From assembly GCA_030619405.1 (NCBI GenBank), contig JAUXBK010000024.1, positions 1-17,523 of the forward strand: 17,523 nt of DNA, read 5' to 3'. The position numbers and the translations under genes were made by a program. Numbering within the stretch: the stretch's first letter is position 1; each line of letters begins with the position of its first letter. Below the pieces are notes generated by a model. The model was not told the DNA's origin. It was given only the letters and a program-made list of their open reading frames with translations, and searched no databases. Shown in pieces: positions 6,751 to 13,688 of the stretch. This DNA comes from Sedimenticola sp. (GTDB taxonomy: Bacteria; Pseudomonadota; Gammaproteobacteria; Chromatiales; Chromatiaceae).

Positions 6751-9040
6751 AATCGATGGGCGGCGGGGAGAGCACTTCCCGGTTTCCGTTGGACTGGGCG
6801 GGGCTGACGATTCCGGTGCGCTCCATCTCCTCGATCAGGCGCGCCGCCCGGTTGTAACCGATCTTGAGCCGGCGCTGTACCCCGGAGATGGAGGCACGGC
6901 GGCTCTCGATGACGATATGGACCGCCTCGTCATAGAGCGGGTCCGTATCCTCCACATCACCGGCCTGACCGGGCATGCCCGGGATCGCTTCGGTGGGCTC
7001 CTGCAGGATGGCCTCGATGTAGTCGGGTCTCCCCATCTTCTTCAGGTGCTTCACCACCTTGTGCACCTCGTGATCGTCCACGAAGGCACCATGGATCCGC
7101 TGGGGGATGCTAGTGCCCGGCGGCAGATAGAGCATGTCGCCGTGCCCCAGCAGGTGCTCTGCCCCCATCTGGTCGAGGATGGTACGGGAGTCGATGCGGG
7201 AGGAGACCTGGAACGCGAGCCGGGTGGGGATATTGGCCTTGATCAGACCGGTAATCACATCCACCGACGGCCGCTGGGTCGCCAGCAGCAGATGGATGCC
7301 GGATGCCCGCGCTTTCTGGGCCAGGCGGGCGATCAGCTCTTCAACCTTCTTGCCCACCACCATCATCATATCCGCCAGTTCGTCGATGATGATGACGATG
7401 TAGGGGAGCGAGGTCAGGCTGGGCACCTGCTGGGCCTCCAGCAGTGGGTCGGGCTGAAACATGGGGTCCGGGATCGGCGTTCCGCTCTTCTCCGCATCCC
7501 TCACCTTCTTGTTGTAGCCGGCGATGTTGCGCACCCCCAGGGAGGCCATCAGTTTGTAACGACGCTCCATCTCCGCCACCCCCCAGCGCAGGGCGTTGGC
7601 CGCCTCCTTCATGTCGGTCACCACCGGCGCCAGCAGATGGGGGATCCCCTCATAGACCGACAGCTCCAGCATCTTGGGGTCCACCATGATCAGACGAACG
7701 TCCTGGGGCTTGGCCTTGTAGAGCAGGCTGAGGATCATGGCATTGATCGCCACCGATTTACCGGAGCCAGTGGTGCCCGCGATCAGGGCGTGGGGCATCT
7801 TGCCAAGATCGACGACCACGGGATTGCCGGCGATATCCTTGCCCAGGGCCAGGGTGAGCGGCGACTTGGCGGCGTCATAGGCCTCGGAGTGGAGCACCTC
7901 GCTGAGATAGACCGTCTCCCGGTGGTCATGGGGGATCTCCAGCCCGATCACGGACTTGCCGGGGATCACCTCCACCACCCGCACGCTGATACAGGAGAGC
8001 GCACGCGCCAGGTCGCGGGAGATGTTGGTGATCTTGCTCGCCTTGGTCCCCGGCGCCAGCTGCAGCTCGAACAGGGTGACCACCGGGCCGGGATGGACCG
8101 CCACCACTTCCGCCTCGACATTGAAGTCCCGCAGCTTGAGCTCGACCTGCCGCGACAGCACCTCCAGCGCCTCCTTGGAGTAGCCACCATCAATCGCCGG
8201 AGCCGGGTCCAGCAGGACCAATGGTGGCAGATCACCGTCGATGGCACTCTCGAACAGGGGTACCTGGCGCTCCTTCTCCACCCGTTCACTGATCTTCACC
8301 TTCTTCATCGGTGGCTCGATACGGGGTGGCTTGCGTTTCTGCGCCCGTCTCTTTTCCACCCGTGCCGCCTCGCTGCGTGCCCGTTTCAATCTGCGGGCCT
8401 GGAGAAAATCCAACAGACGCGCCTGAGCGGCAGGCAGGGTATGATAGGCCTTCAGCGCCATCCCCCCGATACCGTCCATGACCGACAGCCAGGAGATGCC
8501 GGTAAACAGGGTGATACCGCTCAGCAACAGCGCCAGCAGCAGCAGGGTGCTGCCGGCAAAGCTGAAGATGGAGACCAGGGTCTGCTGCAGAAACGCGCCC
8601 AGAATGCCGCCACTGCCACTCGGCAGCGACATCGACCCGGTATGAATCTGCATGGCCGCCAGGGCACTGCCCGCCCCCAGGGTGATAAAAAATCCGGTCC
8701 AGCGCAAGGCCATCAGGTGCGGGTTGGCGCCGGCTTCCTGTTTTCCCTCCTGGAAGATCAGCCAGCCGCTCCAGGCCACCATGATCGGCAGCACGTAAGC
8801 CAGCAGCCCAAACAGGCTGAGAAAGACATCCGAGAACCAGGCACCCAGCGGTCCACCCGCGTTCAGCACATGCTCCCGGGGACCGGTAAAGGACCAGCCG
8901 GGATCCTCCGGGGAATAGCTGCCGAGAGAGAGCATGAGATAGGCCGAAATGGCCAGGAGCAGCAGAAACGCGCCCTCCTTCAATATCCGCCCCATATGCA
9001 TCACCGGTTCTACCTGCTCTGTTCTTCTGGCCTGCGCCAC
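6749..9040 (-). CDS. ftsK: DNA translocase FtsK
   Basis: This 763-residue septal motor protein pumps chromosomal DNA and activates XerCD at dif during division. The N-terminal part has four membrane helices (about residues 22-41, 66-96, 112-130, 147-184). A short, very basic linker follows (about 212-250, rich in R and K). The alpha domain begins near 285. The RecA-like motor has Walker A AGTTGSGKS (421-429) and Walker B IVIIIDELAD (548-557). The winged-helix gamma domain (about 700-763) carries ESRRASISGVQRRLKIGYNR-type residues that read KOPS. The linker is much shorter than in E. coli FtsK (about 1,330 residues), giving the compact SpoIIIE-like layout. The start is GTG 9038-9040 with a GAGGT site; an in-frame ATG follows at residue 14. 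It heads the ftsK–lolA–rarA group. Confidence 0.97.
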   Translation of the reverse strand: MAQARRTEQVEPVMHMGRILKEGAFLLLLAISAYLMLSLGSYSPEDPGWSFTGPREHVLNAGGPLGAWFSDVFLSLFGLLAYVLPIMVAWSGWLIFQEGKQEAGANPHLMALRWTGFFITLGAGSALAAMQIHTGSMSLPSGSGGILGAFLQQTLVSIFSFAGSTLLLLALLLSGITLFTGISWLSVMDGIGGMALKAYHTLPAAQARLLDFLQARRLKRARSEAARVEKRRAQKRKPPRIEPPMKKVKISERVEKERQVPLFESAIDGDLPPLVLLDPAPAIDGGYSKEALEVLSRQVELKLRDFNVEAEVVAVHPGPVVTLFELQLAPGTKASKITNISRDLARALSCISVRVVEVIPGKSVIGLEIPHDHRETVYLSEVLHSEAYDAAKSPLTLALGKDIAGNPVVVDLGKMPHALIAGTTGSGKSVAINAMILSLLYKAKPQDVRLIMVDPKMLELSVYEGIPHLLAPVVTDMKEAANALRWGVAEMERRYKLMASLGVRNIAGYNKKVRDAEKSGTPIPDPMFQPDPLLEAQQVPSLTSLPYIVIIIDELADMMMVVGKKVEELIARLAQKARASGIHLLLATQRPSVDVITGLIKANIPTRLAFQVSSRIDSRTILDQMGAEHLLGHGDMLYLPPGTSIPQRIHGAFVDDHEVHKVVKHLKKMGRPDYIEAILQEPTEAIPGMPGQAGDVEDTDPLYDEAVHIVIESRRASISGVQRRLKIGYNRAARLIEEMERTGIVSPAQSNGNREVLSPPPID

Positions 9041-9066
9041 TCGTACCTCTGACTGCTACTGCTGCG

Positions 9067-9097
9067 GAGTCGGGGGCGGAGCATCCTCCCCCGACTC
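9067..9097 (-). promoter_or_regulatory. GC-rich hairpin in the putative ftsK leader
   Basis: GAGTCGGGGG (9067-9076) and CCCCCGACTC (9088-9097) form a perfect 10-bp stem with an 11-base loop, closed by a possible inner GGA/TCC. It lies 27 bases before the ftsK start, between it and the TATAAT at 9136-9131. There is no T-tract, so an attenuating or mRNA-stabilising structure is at least as likely as a terminator. Confidence 0.5.
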
Positions 9098-9130
9098 GAA
9101 CTCCCCTGCTGGGGGCAATTAAATTTTGGA

Positions 9131-9136
9131 ATTATA
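9131..9136 (-). promoter_or_regulatory. Candidate -10 element for ftsK
   Basis: The minus strand reads a perfect TATAAT here (ATTATA on the plus strand), about 90 bases before the ftsK GTG. No good -35 lies at 16-18 bases (closest AGGCGA), so activity may need an activator. I found no full LexA box (CTGT-N8-ACAG). Confidence 0.35.
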
Positions 9137-9186
9137 TGGTTACAGAGACTAATTCGCCTAATTTCTTCCCTACGATACTACTTTCT

Positions 9187-9286
9187 GGTTCCCACGCCCT
9201 GTGTGGGAACCTCTGCCAGGATCCGGCGCCATGCCATGCAGCGCGGGAGCGCCACGGATAGCGTTCCCACGTAAAAAGTGGGAACG
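9187..9286. repeat. Palindromic element D (GTTCCCAC hairpins)
   Basis: Two hairpins with 9-bp perfect stems lie at the ends: GGTTCCCAC/GTGGGAACC (9187-9195 with 9203-9211) and CGTTCCCAC/GTGGGAACG (9262-9270 with 9278-9286). The two end hairpins are also inverse to each other: 9188-9195 can pair with 9278-9285, and 9203-9210 with 9263-9270, sharing one exact centre of symmetry. Inside, ATCC-GGCGC (9221-9229) faces GCGCC and GGAT (9249-9259). The 100-bp unit can therefore fold as one long hairpin or as a branched structure. It sits between ald (minus strand, stop at 9337) and ftsK and could also act as a 3' structure for ald. Confidence 0.8.
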
Positions 9287-9336
9287 AAGGGGCGACAAAG
9301 CAGAGTGCCCGCTGCTTCTGCTCTGCCCACCGTGCT

Positions 9337-10389
9337 CTACTTCAGCGCTGGGTGCACGGTCTCGCCGCCCTCCACGTTGATACCTCGCTTCAGTGCCGGA
9401 TCGTCTTGCCAGCCGCCGCCCGCCAGTTTCAGCACATAGGGGATCAGGCTGGCAGAGAGGGCCTGGCTGGCGGTGCGGGGGACGGCGCCCGGCATGTTGG
9501 TGACGCAGAAATGGGTCACACCGTGCACCTGGTAGGTCGGGTCTTCGTAGGTAGTCGGGCGGGTGGTCTCGATACATCCCCCCTGATCCACCGCGATATC
9601 CGCCACCACGCTTCCCGCCGCCATGCTGGCGACCTGGGCCTCCGACACCACACGGGGTGCCCTGGCGCCCGGCAGCAGCACCGCGCCCACCAGCAGGTCG
9701 GCCTGACACACCTCCTGATCCACCTGTTCCGCATAGGGGTAGAGGGCGGTTACGTTGTTGCCCAGGCTGCGCATCTGCTGCAGCTTTTCCGGTTTCTTGT
9801 CGAATACCGTCACCCAGGAGCCGCCCGCTGCGGCCAGGCGGGCCGCATTACCGCCGGCGTTACCCGCCCCGAAGATGACGATCTTTCCCCGGTCTGCCGC
9901 CGGTAGTCCCCCGAGCATGAGCCCCTTCCCTCCCTGAGGCCGGTGCAGCAGATGGGTACCCACCTGGATCGACAACCTTCCCGCAATATCGCTCATGGGT
10001 GCCAACAGCGGCAGGGTCCCATGCTCCTCCACCGTCTCAAACGCCACCGCGGTCAGACCGATCTCCAGCAGCCGCTCCAGCAACGCCTGCTCCGCTGCCA
10101 GATGCAGGAAACTGAACAGCAGATGGTGGGATCGGAGTCGGTTCAGCTCCGGTCCCACCGGTTCCTTGACCTTGACGATCAACTCGCCTTCGCCGTAGAG
10201 GGTATCCGCATCGAGGAGGATGGTCACTCCCTGCTCGGTATACAGCGTATCCGGGTAACCACTGGCTTCACCTGCACCCCTCTCCAGAAACACCTGGTGG
10301 CCGGCCCGAACCAGCTCGCCACAGGCGTCCGGCACCAGACCGACCCGCCCTTCCAGTGGTTTTATCTCCCGCGGAATTCCTATCTTCAT
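9337..10389 (-). CDS. ald: Alanine dehydrogenase
   Basis: This 350-residue NAD-dependent enzyme interconverts L-alanine and pyruvate plus ammonia. The active-site residues of the family are in place: Arg15 (in EGRVGLVP), Lys75 (IVKVKEP), His96 (SFLHLAAEQ) and Asp268 (AVDQGGC). The NAD-binding Rossmann loop is FGAGNAGGNAA (173-183). The frame is open upstream to 10581, but the family N-terminus MKIGIPREIKP starts at ATG 10387-10389, with AAAGGA seven bases upstream. The protein is about 20 residues shorter at the C-terminus than many homologues (ending VHPALK), probably without effect on catalysis. It lies where lrp is found in E. coli, between trxB and ftsK. Confidence 0.94.
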   Translation of the reverse strand: MKIGIPREIKPLEGRVGLVPDACGELVRAGHQVFLERGAGEASGYPDTLYTEQGVTILLDADTLYGEGELIVKVKEPVGPELNRLRSHHLLFSFLHLAAEQALLERLLEIGLTAVAFETVEEHGTLPLLAPMSDIAGRLSIQVGTHLLHRPQGGKGLMLGGLPAADRGKIVIFGAGNAGGNAARLAAAGGSWVTVFDKKPEKLQQMRSLGNNVTALYPYAEQVDQEVCQADLLVGAVLLPGARAPRVVSEAQVASMAAGSVVADIAVDQGGCIETTRPTTYEDPTYQVHGVTHFCVTNMPGAVPRTASQALSASLIPYVLKLAGGGWQDDPALKRGINVEGGETVHPALK

Positions 10390-10622
10390 CAGGGTATCCT
10401 TTACGCTCCGGCTAACATTACGTACTATTCGTTTCGTTGTTCCCGAACACTGGACTCGTTCCAGAGCCCGGAGTTCCCGTTCGAGTCTCGATACTACGAG
10501 AGATATCAGTTTTTCGATTCTGGCAGGCCCGGTTCGACCAGGCATCGATGCCGCATAGCCCGTAATTCTCCGGGCCGGCATCCAGGCAACCCGACCGGGT
10601 CCGTCAGTTGGAGTGATTATAC
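10390..10622. other. Divergent ald–trxB intergenic region
   Basis: The 233-base gap must carry the promoters of both divergent genes, unless ald is read from elsewhere. Visible features are the ald ribosome-binding site (TCCTTT at 10397-10402 on the plus strand), the trxB site (GGAG 10610-10613) and a small inverted repeat TCTCG-ATACTA-CGAGA around 10486-10501. No promoter with both hexamers near consensus was recognised on either strand. The ald frame stays open through most of it, but that extension lacks family similarity. Confidence 0.4.
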
Positions 10623-11585
10623 ATGAGCGATACCAAACATTGCCGTCTGCTGATCCTGGGATCCGGCCCGGCGGGATACACCGCCGCTGTCTACGGGGCG
10701 CGCGCCAACCTGAAGCCGGTCCTGATCACCGGTATGGAGCAGGGCGGACAGCTCACCACCACCACCGAGGTGGACAACTGGCCGGGAGACTGGGAAGGTG
10801 TCCAGGGCCCGGAACTGATGGACCGGATGCTCAAGCATGCGGAGCGATTCGATACCGAGATCATATTCGACCACATCAACAAGGCCGATCTCACCGCCAG
10901 ACCTTTCACCCTGACCGGTGACGCGGGGATCTACACCTGTGATGCACTGGTCATCGCCACCGGCGCCTCTGCCCAGTATCTGGGACTCGAGTCCGAAGAG
11001 GCATTCAAGGGGCGTGGCGTCTCCGCCTGCGCCACCTGTGACGGTTTCTTCTATCGCGGCCAGAAGGTCGCCGTCATCGGCGGCGGAAACACCGCGGTGG
11101 AAGAGGCGCTCTACCTCTCCAACATCGCCAGCGAGGTGGTGCTGGTGCATCGCCGTGACGCCCTGCGGGCAGAGAAGATCCTGCAGCAGCAGATACTCGA
11201 AAAGACCGGGCACGGCAACGTCACCATCGCCTGGGATAGTGTCCTGGACGAGGTGCTGGGGGACGATACCGGGGTCACCGGCATCCGCATCCGCAACGTC
11301 AAGGACGACAACACCACGGACATCGAGTTGCAGGGGGTGTTCATCGCCATCGGCCACAAACCCAACACCGAGCTGTTCGAAGGCCAGCTGGATATGGAAC
11401 ACGGGTACCTCAAGGTCGTCGGCGGCACCGACGGCCGCGCTACTGAGACCAGCACTCCCGGTGTGTATGCGGCCGGGGACGTGATGGACCATATCTACCG
11501 CCAGGCCATCACCTCCGCCGGTAGCGGCTGTATGGCGGCACTGGATGCAGAGCGTTACCTGGACGCACTGGATAAGGACGATTGA
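10623..11585 (+). CDS. trxB: Thioredoxin-disulfide reductase
   Basis: This 320-residue flavoenzyme passes electrons from NADPH through FAD to thioredoxin in the cytosol. It shows the FAD-binding LGSGPAGYTAA (12-22), the redox pair CATC (136-139) in SACATCDGFF, the NADPH-binding GGGNTAVEEA (153-162) and the second FAD segment GVYAAGDVMD near the C-terminus. The length is standard for the low-molecular-weight bacterial type. The start ATG has GGAG nine bases upstream. It is divergent from ald. A strong hairpin follows 14 bases after the stop, so trxB is probably its own unit. Confidence 0.97.
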   Translation: MSDTKHCRLLILGSGPAGYTAAVYGARANLKPVLITGMEQGGQLTTTTEVDNWPGDWEGVQGPELMDRMLKHAERFDTEIIFDHINKADLTARPFTLTGDAGIYTCDALVIATGASAQYLGLESEEAFKGRGVSACATCDGFFYRGQKVAVIGGGNTAVEEALYLSNIASEVVLVHRRDALRAEKILQQQILEKTGHGNVTIAWDSVLDEVLGDDTGVTGIRIRNVKDDNTTDIELQGVFIAIGHKPNTELFEGQLDMEHGYLKVVGGTDGRATETSTPGVYAAGDVMDHIYRQAITSAGSGCMAALDAERYLDALDKDD

Positions 11586-11599
11586 CCAATGGCAGAAAA

Positions 11600-11626
11600 G
11601 CCCCCTCTCCCTCAAGGAGAGGGGGC
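11600..11626 (+). terminator. Strong stem-loop after trxB
   Basis: Eleven perfect base pairs (11600-11610 with 11616-11626) enclose a CTCAA loop. The sequence is of the CCCCCTCTCC/GGAGAGGGGG type, which is also seen as a dispersed palindrome in many proteobacteria. No T-tract follows (CCTCTGTTGG). It lies between trxB and aat and is either a terminator or an mRNA-end structure. Confidence 0.6.
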
Positions 11627-11718
11627 CCTCTGTTGGAGGGCGAGGCGTTGAGTCACGCTTCTCACTTTGGAACGGGCTCCGGCCAGACCCTCCACAGGTG
11701 AGGAGGCCGCACTGACGC

Positions 11719-12429
11719 ATGCTTTTCCAGCTGGACCCGATGCACCCCGATGCACCCTTTCCCCCGGTGGAACTGGCCGAGGAGGAGCCGGACGGGCTGC
11801 TGGCCATCGGTGGAGACCTCACCCCCGCCCGCCTGATCAACGCCTACCGGGCCGGCATCTTTCCCTGGTACTCGGAAGGTCAGCCGCTCCTCTGGTGGAG
11901 CCCCGACCCGCGCCTGGTACTCTACCCGGAGCGGATCAGGATCTCCCGCAGCCTGGGCAAGACGTTGCGCAACAAGCCCTTCGACCACACCTTTGACCAC
12001 GCCTTCGAAGAGGTCATCCGAGCCTGTGCCAACATCCGGCGGAATGACCAGGGAACCTGGATCACCAACGACATGACCCGAGCTTATAATGAGCTGCACC
12101 GGCTGGGCCATGCCCACTCGGTGGAAGTGTGGCTGGACGGGAAACTGGCCGGGGGCCTCTACGGCATCGCCATCGGCCGGGTCTTCTTCGGTGAATCCAT
12201 GTTCAGCCACCAGCGGGACGCCTCTAAGGTAGCTCTGGTCCGGTTGGCGCAACAGCTCTCCGAATGGGGCTTCAAGCTGATCGATTGCCAGGTCTACACC
12301 CCCCACCTGGCCTCGTTGGGCGCAGAGGAGATCAGCCGCTCCCGTTTCTGCAGAGCACTCGAACAGTGGTGCCCGCAACCGGGCCCGGAAGGAAGTTGGA
12401 CCGCGGCCCACACCCCTGTCCATGACTGA
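11719..12429 (+). CDS. aat: Leucyl/phenylalanyl-tRNA–protein transferase
   Basis: This 236-residue enzyme transfers Leu or Phe from tRNA to proteins with N-terminal Lys or Arg, marking them for ClpS–ClpAP. The family motifs are clear: EPDGLLAIGGDLTPARL (23-39), GIFPWYSEGQPLLWWSPDPR (46-65) and GGLYGIAIGRVFFGESMFS (about residue 145 on). It starts at ATG 11719 with AGGAGG twelve bases upstream, a slightly long spacing; the next ATG (residue 8) would cut into the N-terminal region. The last eight bases overlap the start of bpt, so the two are surely cotranscribed. With bpt, clpS and clpA it completes most of an N-degron pathway. Confidence 0.96.
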   Translation: MLFQLDPMHPDAPFPPVELAEEEPDGLLAIGGDLTPARLINAYRAGIFPWYSEGQPLLWWSPDPRLVLYPERIRISRSLGKTLRNKPFDHTFDHAFEEVIRACANIRRNDQGTWITNDMTRAYNELHRLGHAHSVEVWLDGKLAGGLYGIAIGRVFFGESMFSHQRDASKVALVRLAQQLSEWGFKLIDCQVYTPHLASLGAEEISRSRFCRALEQWCPQPGPEGSWTAAHTPVHD

Positions 12430-13159
12430 ACCGGACCAGAACCAGCTGCGGCTCTATCTCTCCGGGCAACACGACTGTGCCTATCTGCCGGGAATGAAGG
12501 CCCGTTCACTCGTCATCGACCCGGAAGCCCGAATGACCCCGCCCCTCTACGGGATGCTGCTCGAGCACGGTTTCCGGCGCAGCGGTGGCATGGTCTACCG
12601 GCCCAGGTGCCAGGCGTGCAGCGACTGCATCCCGGTTCGAATCCCGGTGCCCCGGTTCCAGCCCCGGCGGGCACAGCGCCGGGTCTGGAAAAAACATCGA
12701 GGGGTGGTGGTGCGAGCACGGGAACCCCGCTTCCTGCAGGAGCACTATGAACTCTACGCCCGTTATATCCTCGACCGACACCCGGATGGGGAGATGGCAG
12801 ACGTCTCGGAGGAGAAATATATGGCGTTTCTCGCCTGCGACTGGTGTGCCACCCATTTCGTCGAGTTCCGTCAGGAAGACGGCCGGCTGCTGGCGGTCGC
12901 AGTGACCGATCTACTCCCCCGGGGCCTGTCCGCGGTCTATACCTTTTTCGAGCCGGCCTGTTCACATCTGAGCCCCGGGGTGTTGTCCGTGCTGTGGCAG
13001 ATCCAGGCCGCCCGGGAACTGGGGCTCTCCTGGCTCTACCTGGGGTACTGGGTCCCGGGCTGCCGCAAGATGAGTTACAAGGAGGAGTACCGGCCGATCC
13101 AGACCCTGGCGGCGAATCAATGGCAGGAGGCAGGCCGGGGGGAGCCGATCCTGATGTGA
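12422..13159 (+). CDS. bpt: Aspartate/glutamate leucyltransferase Bpt
   Basis: This 245-residue aminoacyl-transferase is of the ATE1-like fold. Bacterial Bpt adds leucine to proteins with N-terminal Asp or Glu, creating a ClpS-readable end. Visible motifs are HDCAYLPG (17-24), RSGGMVYRPRCQACSDCIP (53-71) with three of its cysteines at 63, 66 and 69, a basic stretch QRRVWKKHRG, and the C-terminal LYLGYWVPGCRKMSYKEEYRP-type signature near residue 212. It is often annotated 'ate' (arginyltransferase), but the pairing with aat and the bacterial context favour leucyltransferase activity. It overlaps aat by eight bases. The gene ends before inverted-repeat element E. Confidence 0.94.
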   Translation: MTEPDQNQLRLYLSGQHDCAYLPGMKARSLVIDPEARMTPPLYGMLLEHGFRRSGGMVYRPRCQACSDCIPVRIPVPRFQPRRAQRRVWKKHRGVVVRAREPRFLQEHYELYARYILDRHPDGEMADVSEEKYMAFLACDWCATHFVEFRQEDGRLLAVAVTDLLPRGLSAVYTFFEPACSHLSPGVLSVLWQIQAARELGLSWLYLGYWVPGCRKMSYKEEYRPIQTLAANQWQEAGRGEPILM

Positions 13160-13211
13160 GAAAATTTCTGAATATGGAAAGAATTTCCTATGCGTTTACA
13201 GACAAAAAATA

Positions 13212-13231
13212 GCCGCGGATTGGCGCGGATT
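13212..13231. repeat. Copy of the 20-bp word found at 1859-1878
   Basis: GCCGCGGATTGGCGCGGATT matches 1859-1878 at 18 of 20 positions, in the same orientation. Each copy stands just before an inverted-repeat element and within about 55 bases after a gene end (59-residue protein gene on the left, bpt here). The word contains two CGCGGATT-like halves. Confidence 0.7.
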
Positions 13232-13252
13232 ATACACGGTGGAAAAAGAATC

Positions 13253-13318
13253 ACCACGAAGCACAAGAAGAATTCTTGTTTCTAAAAGTTTCTTCGTGTT
13301 CTTCGTGCGCTTCGTGGT
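13253..13318. repeat. Inverted-repeat element E (CACGAAG-type arms)
   Basis: The arms 13253-13272 and 13299-13318 match at 18 of 20 bases when inverted. They are built from repeated CACGAAG/CAAGAAG words, and the right arm continues the series inward as TTCGTGTTCTTCGTG. A 10-base palindrome AAGAATTCTT lies at 13268-13277. It occupies the gap between bpt and the infA promoter. Nothing in it looks coding. Confidence 0.75.
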
Positions 13319-13389
13319 TAAAACCTTGGTTAGATGTTTACACAGAGCATCAGGAGACAATGGTGGGCTCACCTGCGGGCGCTTTATGT

Positions 13390-13395
13390 TATACT
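13390..13395 (+). promoter_or_regulatory. Candidate -10 element of infA
   Basis: TATACT, preceded by TTATGT, is followed by a G+C-rich segment (CCCGCCGC), like the discriminator of growth-rate-controlled promoters. The -35 at 17 bases (GCTCAC) is poor. The infA ATG lies about 43 bases downstream. Confidence 0.45.
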
Positions 13396-13437
13396 CCCGC
13401 CGCAAATTCAACAGCGTGAAGGATCGAAGAAAAGCGA

Positions 13438-13656
13438 ATGGCTAAAGAAGACTTTATCGAAATGGAAGGGACGGTGATCGAAACCCTCCCCAATACCATG
13501 TTCCGGGTGGAACTCGAGAACGGGCATGTTGTGACTGCCCATATATCGGGCAAGATGCGCAAGCATTACATCCGCATCCTGACCGGTGACAAGGTCACCG
13601 TCCAGCTGACCCCCTACGATCTGAGCAAGGGCCGCATTACCTACCGCGCCCGCTGA
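13438..13656 (+). CDS. infA: Translation initiation factor IF-1
   Basis: This 72-residue protein is a single OB-fold of the S1 family that binds the 30S A-site with IF-2 and IF-3 during initiation. The sequence MAKEDFIEMEGTVIETLPNT, the GHVVTAHISGKMRKHYIRIL stretch and the C-terminal KGRITYRAR are near-identical to the family throughout. The gene ends with tandem stops (TGATAA). It converges with clpA; 32 bases separate the stops and contain a hairpin. In E. coli it also lies between clpA and aat. Confidence 0.98.
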   Translation: MAKEDFIEMEGTVIETLPNTMFRVELENGHVVTAHISGKMRKHYIRILTGDKVTVQLTPYDLSKGRITYRAR

Positions 13657-13666
13657 TAAGGCCCGA

Positions 13667-13681
13667 CGCCCGCTCCGGGCG
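13667..13681. terminator. Short hairpin between convergent infA and clpA
   Basis: CGCCCG (13667-13672) and CGGGCG (13676-13681) form a six-pair stem with a CTC loop in the 32-base gap between the two stops. There is no T-tract on either side. A bidirectional terminator is plausible from position alone. Confidence 0.45.
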
Positions 13682-13688
13682 CAAACCA

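Noticed and set aside
4632..6857. 741-residue open frame on the plus strand opposite rarA and lolA
   Set aside because: It is the antisense shadow of two well-recognised genes in GC-rich DNA; the translation is low-complexity (many H, G, R, P) with no domain signature.
6917..9052. 711-residue open frame on the plus strand opposite ftsK
   Set aside because: It covers ftsK almost exactly, is rich in H, Q, G and R, and has no recognisable motif; a codon-bias shadow.
10390..10581. N-terminal extension of ald by 64 residues
   Set aside because: The alanine dehydrogenase family begins at MKIGIPRE, which has an AAAGGA site seven bases upstream; the extension is not family-like.
10617..11840. 407-residue minus-strand frame opposite trxB
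   Set aside because: It runs through trxB and its terminator hairpin into aat; no domain, and trxB is certain.
12422..13159. Arginyltransferase (ate) as the name of the gene after aat
   Set aside because: The fold is shared, but bacterial members next to aat are leucyltransferases for acidic N-termini (Bpt); arginine transfer is the eukaryotic activity. Only an assay would be final.
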